Shown piece after piece: positions 58,265 to 64,000 of a stretch of 64,000 nt of DNA (positions are counted from its first letter, which is position 1; each line of letters opens with the position of its first letter). The translations under genes were made by a program, and so were the position numbers. The stretch is from Paenibacillus macerans (GTDB lineage: Bacteria; Bacillota; Bacilli; Paenibacillales; Paenibacillaceae). The notes under the pieces are model-generated. The model was not told the origin of the DNA, did no database searches, and worked only from the letters and a program-made list of their open reading frames with translations. The DNA lies in contig NZ_JAMBOE010000005.1 of the NCBI RefSeq assembly GCF_023715465.1, forward strand, positions 372,001 to 436,000, read 5' to 3'.

Positions 58265-61200
58265 TTATTCAAACCTCCAGTAAGCTCTAGTTACTTGACG
58301 ACCTTCAATGACTAATAGTTCATTTAAATGTTTTAAATCCTTGTGAGTTTGACTTAATATAAACTCAATAAGCTCAGTTCTATTTTCAACAGGATAATCA
58401 TTTAAATTTAACACTATTCTTCTAGCTTGTAATGTAGTTTTTTCCCTAAGTATGTCAAGTGTGTTCTTTAGTTTAGTGGATTCAGGAGCATAACAATCAA
58501 ACACTTGCCCATCTATTATGAAATCCGGACTTTTATCAGGATCAATACCATAGCCGTTTCCACGAAATTTTCCATTGGGCACTTCGTCAAGCATTATCGT
58601 GCGATATCCATTTTCAGCTAGCACATTCGCGGCTTCATTTTGTCTTTTTAATCCTCGAGCATTTTTACCTTTTTCATTAGCATAGTTTCCTTCGGGCTTC
58701 CCACCCATTGGTAATGAAGGCTTTGTAATTACTGAATTAGGTCTGATTTTAGGTGTATAAGGAATATGCTTTTCACCATATAGTTTGTATTCAGAACTAG
58801 TCTTCCAGTCTACATTCTGATCGCCGTACTTTGAACGGAAATACTCATCCCATTCTGGTCCTGTTCTAGGTGTCTTTGCAGCATTATCCGTCTCCTCAAT
58901 CAAACTACCACTCTTCGGTCCCCTCTTCAACCCAGCGTCCAATACCTCATCCAACTCATCAATATTCCGAGCATATGCTGCCAAATCCCCGGATTTCAGA
59001 AGAGCTTTTAGTCCAAGCCCAAGTTCTCCTGCACCCACGACTAACCCGGCTATATTTACGAAATCCTGATTCATCCCCATAAAGGTAGGTTCAGTGTAGT
59101 CTTTCCCTTCGTTTAAATCATTTATCTTTTGAACGTTAATCCCTATGTCCGCTGCTCCAAGAACTGCTCCGCCTGCTGCAAGCGATAACATGAGCAGTGA
59201 ACTTCCCCCAGTGAAGAACGCCCCCACGATCGCTACCGCACCAAATAAAATGTTCATTTCCGCAAACATGATTTGGGGCGAGATCTGGAACTGAAAAAAG
59301 GTATATCGGGAATACAAGATAGATGTATCTTCTGTTTTACCTAAATAATTGGGCTTTTGGGGAATGATCAGGTTCAATTCAGCCTCTTTCATAAATGCAT
59401 CTAACACATTGCCTAAAAGAGTCTGCGCACTACCTTTGGATGGCTGTTCGCCACCTTCGTTAGGCCGCTCCAATAACTCCGGCACGGACGGCGGAACTGA
59501 AACCTTTCGACTTTCCTCCTCACTTTTCTCCTCACTTTCCTTATGTTGAATCTCGTACTGTTGCTGTCTCTTCTCCTTTATCTGATTATACGCATTGATA
59601 TACTTCTGCTTCTCTTCTTTCAGATCCTTTTCTGTTGTTTCCTCCCCATTCGAAGATGAAACAAATTTTCTCTTATACAGGTTACGGAGTTCGCTTTCCT
59701 CCATCTGCCCCATTTTTTGCCGAGCTTTCTTTATGCCATCCGGATCATTGTTCACCAAAGTTCGCTTGCTCGCTTCAATATCGCTTTTAGTTTGTATATT
59801 ATTGGATGGTCTGGTTCCCATAGCGTATACGTCTTTTAGATCCCCATAGTACTCGGCTACAAGCTGGTCAACATACAGCTCTTTAAGCTCCTCGTCTGTA
59901 AGCAATTCAATATAGTCCATCTCCACCTTCTCAAAGTGGAGTTCCTTGCAACGGATGCCAACCCGATTCCCTTGGACCGTGACAGACTGCTGCGTGTCTA
60001 GTGTTTGAAAAGTAATAAAATCACTAGCTGTCAGCTTAATAGAATCGATCACCGCGTCTCGGGATCCGAAATTCAAATTATTGCTTGCAGTTACGAATAG
60101 ATGTTTATCAGCTTCCAGTCGAATATCATTCTGGTTTAAATGAATTCGTACCGTACCCTTTTCAAACAATACTCCGTCATCCCCGAGTTCCATTTTCGCT
60201 TCTCCGGGCATATGGAATACTTTGGTGGTCGGTTTCTGGAACACTGTTCTGGACGTCATTTCCTCACTTCTGCCGCGAACGGAGTTAATCGCTATGGATT
60301 GCTTCTCTATCCCGTTGGGAAAATAAATCTTGATTCGTGCTCCTTCGTCCGGCATGCAATGAAAAATATTGTTCCCTTCCGGCGAAAACGGAAACCACCA
60401 ATTTCCTGATTCATCGTGTTCATTATCGATATCTAAGTGCACCTTGACCATATTATTGGCCCGTTTAACCACACGCCCCTCAAGGGCAACACCCTGAATC
60501 CCTTTATTCAGGCGTGATTTACGGCGGAGGGATGAGCGCTGAACAAGCAAATATGTATAGGAAGTAGTTCCTTTTTCGTACGTAATCGCTGATTCTGCAA
60601 TGACCCACATTCGCCCTTTGAACCCAACGTTATCCCCCACCTGGCAATATTGATCGGTCACAACAAGGTAGCTGATAAGATCGTTTTCTTGCAGCGCTCC
60701 CCCTTCCGTATGCGCCTTAAGATCCAAATAAACCGCCCGGTTCGAGAGAAGCGTATATTTTTGGGCGTGAATAACCGTCCCCCATTTAAAGTCCGGAACC
60801 CCAAAATAAACGCGCGGCGCATCCATCACCACATCCGGCAAAATAACCGTTCCTATTCGGGAAGCAAGGCGTTTCAAAAATTGCCAATCCGTCTCCTGGT
60901 ATTGAACTATTAATTCACCTATAGTGTCTCCCGGGTTTGTGGCTTCATTTAGAATATCCCCCTTCGGATAAATGGCTGCCAACTTCTGAATCAACCCGGT
61001 ATACGTGAGATGTTTGTTCTGGAAGGATCGGCTATGGGGGGTTAAATCCATGGCATAAGATCGGGATAACGCCTCTACTTTGACATGTGGAATGCCGTCC
61101 TCCACTTCAATTTCAAGGCTCGTAATTCCTCCGGCAAACCAATATTGACTGCCCTCCTCTGTCCGCTTAAAGACCCTCAAACTATCCTGAAAACTTCCTT

Positions 61201-61357
61201 CCAGAATACAGACTTCTGCATCCTCTTCGGTCATTTCCGCCACTAAAGAACATTTCACATGCTCATTGAACTTACTTTCAATTTTGAGACTACGTATCGC
61301 CTTTAATTTGTAGGGCCATTGAAATTGGAACTCGTTTCCTTCCTGCCACGTTTCCAT
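58265..61357 (-). CDS. VgrG-like spike protein with C-terminal CdiA_C-like nuclease toxin
   Basis: 1030 residues. Residues ~1-300 look like the phage late-control-D/VgrG base domains (IQKLAAIYPKGDILNE, YQETDWQFLKRLASRIGTVILP). ~300-370 is an OB-like domain (GVALEGRVVKRANNMVKVHL, PDEGARIKIYFPNG); ~380-500 is a beta-spike (RIHLNQNDIRLEADKHLFV). A coiled, charged linker (~520-640) and a Gly/Ala-rich hydrophobic pretoxin-type segment (from residue 697) follow. The last ~130 residues carry PDFIIDGQVFDCYAP and IVLNLNDYP, as in CdiA_C tRNA-nuclease-type toxins. Delivered as the tip of a contractile injection apparatus; immunity gene follows. Confidence 0.82.
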   Translation of the reverse strand: METWQEGNEFQFQWPYKLKAIRSLKIESKFNEHVKCSLVAEMTEEDAEVCILEGSFQDSLRVFKRTEEGSQYWFAGGITSLEIEVEDGIPHVKVEALSRSYAMDLTPHSRSFQNKHLTYTGLIQKLAAIYPKGDILNEATNPGDTIGELIVQYQETDWQFLKRLASRIGTVILPDVVMDAPRVYFGVPDFKWGTVIHAQKYTLLSNRAVYLDLKAHTEGGALQENDLISYLVVTDQYCQVGDNVGFKGRMWVIAESAITYEKGTTSYTYLLVQRSSLRRKSRLNKGIQGVALEGRVVKRANNMVKVHLDIDNEHDESGNWWFPFSPEGNNIFHCMPDEGARIKIYFPNGIEKQSIAINSVRGRSEEMTSRTVFQKPTTKVFHMPGEAKMELGDDGVLFEKGTVRIHLNQNDIRLEADKHLFVTASNNLNFGSRDAVIDSIKLTASDFITFQTLDTQQSVTVQGNRVGIRCKELHFEKVEMDYIELLTDEELKELYVDQLVAEYYGDLKDVYAMGTRPSNNIQTKSDIEASKRTLVNNDPDGIKKARQKMGQMEESELRNLYKRKFVSSSNGEETTEKDLKEEKQKYINAYNQIKEKRQQQYEIQHKESEEKSEEESRKVSVPPSVPELLERPNEGGEQPSKGSAQTLLGNVLDAFMKEAELNLIIPQKPNYLGKTEDTSILYSRYTFFQFQISPQIMFAEMNILFGAVAIVGAFFTGGSSLLMLSLAAGGAVLGAADIGINVQKINDLNEGKDYTEPTFMGMNQDFVNIAGLVVGAGELGLGLKALLKSGDLAAYARNIDELDEVLDAGLKRGPKSGSLIEETDNAAKTPRTGPEWDEYFRSKYGDQNVDWKTSSEYKLYGEKHIPYTPKIRPNSVITKPSLPMGGKPEGNYANEKGKNARGLKRQNEAANVLAENGYRTIMLDEVPNGKFRGNGYGIDPDKSPDFIIDGQVFDCYAPESTKLKNTLDILREKTTLQARRIVLNLNDYPVENRTELIEFILSQTHKDLKHLNELLVIEGRQVTRAYWRFE

Positions 61358-61375
61358 TCATTATTTCCCTCCCTT

Positions 61376-62038
61376 CTACTTGACTCCTCCCGGCAACAAT
61401 TCATATGGGGCAGGGTCCATCCCATTCGTTAAAAACTTTATCGCCCCTCCCCAGCGGCAAAACAAGCAGGAACTGGTGGTTAATGCAGGAACCCCCTGGA
61501 TTTTCACATTAGGACTCCCGTTAGACCATACTGGCTCTCCTGCAGGAATGCCGCTCAATTGTTCAATGAGATCGAACTTGGGAACGCAAGGATAGATTTT
61601 TTTCTGGCCAGGCAATAACTTCTCCGTCTCCGGATCAATATCATAAATATAGGAGCCGTCCGGTACGGGAGGCCCGCCAGGCTGCCCAAGAGGCGTTCCT
61701 AGTATTTCGGCCACCTTCTGAGGATGAAATAAACTCCGGCAAAATCCAAAGGAATAAATGTTTCCATCCACTTTATTCCCTGGAACATCAAATTCGACAT
61801 TCCCCGTTACATGTTCTGAGGAAGCAACCACGCAATCCTTCACTGTCATTAGGGGTTGACCATTGACATACACCCCATGATCCTGAGTAAGGTTTAGCAC
61901 ATCCTCATGTGTTCCCATCGTGCAGTACATATAAGCCCCGCGAGTCACATAAGTCTCTTCGGACCGCCATCTTTCTTCCACCGTTAATTGCTGAATGGTT
62001 TTAGGCTTTAAAAAACTCCAATTTGGAGGAACGCTCAT
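61376..62038 (-). CDS. DUF4280 PAAR-like spike-tip protein
   Basis: 220 residues. Two sets of DUF4280 motifs: YVTRGAYMYCTMGTHEDVLN, MTVKDCVVASSEHV and NIYSFGFCRSLFHP, then VKIQGVPALTTSSCLFCRWGG. Conserved Cys and His pairs agree with a metal-binding PAAR-like tip that caps the VgrG-like spike. ATGA overlap with the upstream gene. Directly before the spike-toxin gene, 18 bp apart. Confidence 0.88.
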   Translation of the reverse strand: MSVPPNWSFLKPKTIQQLTVEERWRSEETYVTRGAYMYCTMGTHEDVLNLTQDHGVYVNGQPLMTVKDCVVASSEHVTGNVEFDVPGNKVDGNIYSFGFCRSLFHPQKVAEILGTPLGQPGGPPVPDGSYIYDIDPETEKLLPGQKKIYPCVPKFDLIEQLSGIPAGEPVWSNGSPNVKIQGVPALTTSSCLFCRWGGAIKFLTNGMDPAPYELLPGGVK

Positions 62039-62544
62039 TTGAATTCACCTTCCACGGATAAAATTCTTCTTAGCTTCAAACCCCTTAAGCTCTTTCTAAG
62101 CAGCCCTTCCGCAACATCCAAACGTACAACAAGCAAGGAACTTCGATAATACGGAATTTTAAAAATCTTTAATCCAGGCACCCGACTCTCATCAATCACA
62201 AACTCGTCTATTTTGGCCGTAGTAGAATTCTGGAGCAAGCATGGTATTTCTTTGAAATGGATTAAGGAATAAGGAACTTGGATATGCCTCTTTAAATCCA
62301 TCACAACCACGGTTTTATGCTCCAAATCCGGCTCAAATGAAGTGATGACACGACGAAAATCCTCCGAAAACAGCAAAACCGGACGTTCGATAATACAGCT
62401 ATACTCTATTTCCTGGTCAGCGCTCACATAGGCGATTTCCTGTGGATTGGCATATTCGAACCCTTTCAATACTGTCTCCGGAAAAGTTATCGCGCCTCCG
62501 CTCGAATTCAAACTCCGGTCTAGTTCAACAATGAAATATTCCAC
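62035..62544 (-). CDS. Hypothetical protein of the spike operon
   Basis: 169 residues from GTG 62544 (GGAGGAG 6 nt upstream). Beta-rich with basic C-terminus (EGLLRKSLRGLKLRRIL). Weak resemblance to Imm11/DUF1629-like proteins, often seen with VgrG-linked genes. Presumed adaptor or chaperone helping load the spike, from position between a pentapeptide protein and the PAAR-like protein. Confidence 0.6.
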   Translation of the reverse strand: MEYFIVELDRSLNSSGGAITFPETVLKGFEYANPQEIAYVSADQEIEYSCIIERPVLLFSEDFRRVITSFEPDLEHKTVVVMDLKRHIQVPYSLIHFKEIPCLLQNSTTAKIDEFVIDESRVPGLKIFKIPYYRSSLLVVRLDVAEGLLRKSLRGLKLRRILSVEGEFK

Positions 62545-62547
62545 TAC

Positions 62548-63687
62548 CTACTCCTCCACCCAATGCACGCTTTGACGCTGTTCTTCGGTTAATGAAACTT
62601 TTAAAATATCACGCTGCAGCATTCGGCTGCCTGTTAGTTCCGCCCCCGTAAAATCAACGCCATCCAAGTTCGCATAAGTAAAATCCCCCGCAATCTTCGC
62701 CCCTCTGAAACTTGTCTGGCTGAGATTAGCGCCCGTAAATCGAACTCCATGTATGCCAAAAAATGTTCCGTGTTTCTCGCTCATCACATCTCGGGTTCCA
62801 AACGTATCATCCAACCGGGCTCCGACCAGACTGCAATCCCGGAAATCGGCATCAAACATTACGCTTTGTCGAAAGTCTACTTCATCACACGTACAGCGGA
62901 TAAACCGGGTTCCCAGCAGCAAACTATCCTGCATCTGACTGCCTGTGAAATCGACCTCTTCAAAACGGGTATAGTTCAGGCGGATTCCCCGATAACTCCC
63001 TTTGGATATATCCACTTGAGCAATATGTTCATAAATGTAGGCATGCTCCAGCAGGTTTTCCAGCCACCCTTTACAAGTAATCGATAATCGCTGATTTCCA
63101 CTCTTGCGGTAAACGGACTCGCTGCTCTCCGAATCCTTGTATTCGCCTACGCGAATATCAAATAGCGGCTCTTTCGCCACTCGTTGAAACGACTCCAAAG
63201 ATTCAATCTGGTCCATCGCATACCGTACAGCATGTACCATAAACATATGGAACGGGTAGATCTGCTCTTTGAGCCACGCTTCAAGGGAATGGCTTTTGAT
63301 TTGATTCATATAAGCCTTGCGCTTTTGCTCCAGAAGCCCAGTCCAGCTATTCATAAAATTAAAAATCCACTTGGCTTTTAGCCGAAACGGGGTGGTTTGG
63401 ACTTGATCCATGGTCTTCCTATCCTGAGCCTCCAGCATATATACAGGCTCGCCTTCCATTAAAGCAGAACGTAAGAGGGAGAATTGGAACAACATCATCC
63501 TGCCCAATTCACCTTCCGTTTGTTTTTTCTTAATCTCTAGGCAGAACTCGTCAAATAACTGTACGATATCCCTGGCGATCATTTCTTTATATTCATCAAA
63601 ATATTGCCGTAAAGCATGAAGCTGCTCGTTTCGCAGAGGCATGGCGTCCTGCTTCATGAAATGTTCCCAAACTTCGATTCCGTTCAT
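62548..63687 (-). CDS. Pentapeptide-repeat protein of the spike operon
   Basis: 379 residues, AAGGGGAGAGG upstream. N-terminal ~220 residues are helical and unique (WEHFMKQDAMPLRNEQLHAL, NSWTGLLEQKRKAYMN); the C-terminal ~150 residues are pentapeptide repeats (FTGSQMQDSLLLGTRF, VDFRQSVMFDADFRDCS, FTGANLSQTSFRGAKI), giving a right-handed beta-helix. Pentapeptide proteins occur with VgrG and DUF4280 genes, where they may act as adaptors. Exact role unknown. Confidence 0.82.
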   Translation of the reverse strand: MNGIEVWEHFMKQDAMPLRNEQLHALRQYFDEYKEMIARDIVQLFDEFCLEIKKKQTEGELGRMMLFQFSLLRSALMEGEPVYMLEAQDRKTMDQVQTTPFRLKAKWIFNFMNSWTGLLEQKRKAYMNQIKSHSLEAWLKEQIYPFHMFMVHAVRYAMDQIESLESFQRVAKEPLFDIRVGEYKDSESSESVYRKSGNQRLSITCKGWLENLLEHAYIYEHIAQVDISKGSYRGIRLNYTRFEEVDFTGSQMQDSLLLGTRFIRCTCDEVDFRQSVMFDADFRDCSLVGARLDDTFGTRDVMSEKHGTFFGIHGVRFTGANLSQTSFRGAKIAGDFTYANLDGVDFTGAELTGSRMLQRDILKVSLTEEQRQSVHWVEE

Positions 63688-63714
63688 ATCCTCTCCCCTT
63701 GTTACATTCGGTTA

Positions 63715-64000
63715 TTATTCCATCAGGACTTCAACCCCGGATATCACAACCTGTCCTTGATCGATCTTTATCCCTCCCTTATCTTCCTTGGTCGACATTT
63801 CAATCTGGTCTCCGATCATCATGATCGATTCTCCGGTCATCTCAATCCGCTTACCGGTCTGAAGCGTAATTTTGTCAACACTATTCAAAATAATCGACCC
63901 GGCGTTCGTTAACGTAATCGAAGCGCCATTTTCTGCCCCGACAATCGTGATTTTGTCTTTCTCAAACATAATTTTCTGTCCCATGGGGGTAAGCAGGAAC
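63715..64000 (-). CDS. C-terminal end of another VgrG-like or spike-tail protein (partial)
   Basis: The frame stays open to the right edge, so the start is outside. Visible end: repeated short beta-strands (KITIVGAENGASITLTNAGS, KITLQTGKRIEMTGESIMM), the spike beta-helix of VgrG/gp5-like tails. Probably the first gene of this operon module, about 28 bp upstream of the pentapeptide gene. Confidence 0.7.
   Translation of the reverse strand, partial: FLLTPMGQKIMFEKDKITIVGAENGASITLTNAGSIILNSVDKITLQTGKRIEMTGESIMMIGDQIEMSTKEDKGGIKIDQGQVVISGVEVLME

Overview
The window looks like a chromosomal segment of a Gram-positive spore-former of the Paenibacillaceae type (inference). The grounds are strong AGGAGG-type ribosome binding sites, frequent GTG/TTG starts, sigma-A promoters, a DUF6809-like protein, an S-layer-homology protein, PTS operons, and many short intergenic repeats of a kind familiar from Paenibacillus. 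No tRNA, rRNA, CRISPR array or intact insertion sequence was seen.

Left part (1-9 kb). A bacterial-microcompartment operon runs leftward out of the window: pduA-, pduB- and pduK-like shell genes, pduL, a flavoprotein gene and the start of a CoA-acylating aldehyde dehydrogenase. A PocR-domain histidine kinase and an AraC-type response regulator are divergent from it, with a cre-like site between them. Then come a small group of SUKH-type and hypothetical genes, endonuclease V, and a ~120-nt putative small RNA whose second copy lies at 45.6 kb.

9.7-20 kb holds a leftward operon of about eleven genes: two methyltransferases, a Trm112-like zinc ribbon, a MazG-like protein, a LOG-like protein, three glycosyltransferase-like proteins, a radical SAM/SPASM protein, a DUF1848 protein and an MFS exporter. 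It resembles an undescribed biosynthetic cluster for a glycosylated, possibly nucleotide-derived product. 20-27 kb holds an ascorbate-type PTS operon with its PRD regulator and three catabolic enzymes (phosphotriesterase-like, creatininase-like, SIS). The regulator gene appears to have a 1-bp lesion at its 5' end. 27-33.4 kb holds an OmpR/histidine-kinase pair, a three-gene ABC transporter and a divergent MurB-like flavoprotein.

33.4-41 kb is a packed immunity-gene island (SUKH-like and SUKH-3 proteins, WG repeats, a YwqK-like gene, hypotheticals) with many gene remnants and no recognisable toxin. 41.4-45.4 kb carries an operon of GntR regulator, ADP-ribosylglycohydrolase, NCS1 permease and PfkB kinase, equivalent in layout to E. 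coli yegTUVW, with a near-consensus promoter and a perfect palindromic operator. 46-48.6 kb encodes a small membrane protein and two DUF3829 lipoproteins. 48.8-51.2 kb is a hexonate-type MFS/dehydrogenase pair; its probable GntR regulator lies at 55.6 kb beyond an exported protein and a large S-layer-homology protein, and matching TACTAG palindromes tie the two together.

Right part (56.5-64 kb). A DUF6809/XRE divergent pair shares a striking operator. A leftward operon entering from the right edge then encodes contractile-injection or type VI-like spike parts: a spike tail fragment, a pentapeptide-repeat protein, a hypothetical, a DUF4280 PAAR-like tip, and a 1030-residue VgrG-like spike fused to a CdiA_C-like nuclease, followed by a probable immunity gene. 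This toxin-tipped spike locus, the immunity island and the 11-gene cluster are the most interesting parts of the window.
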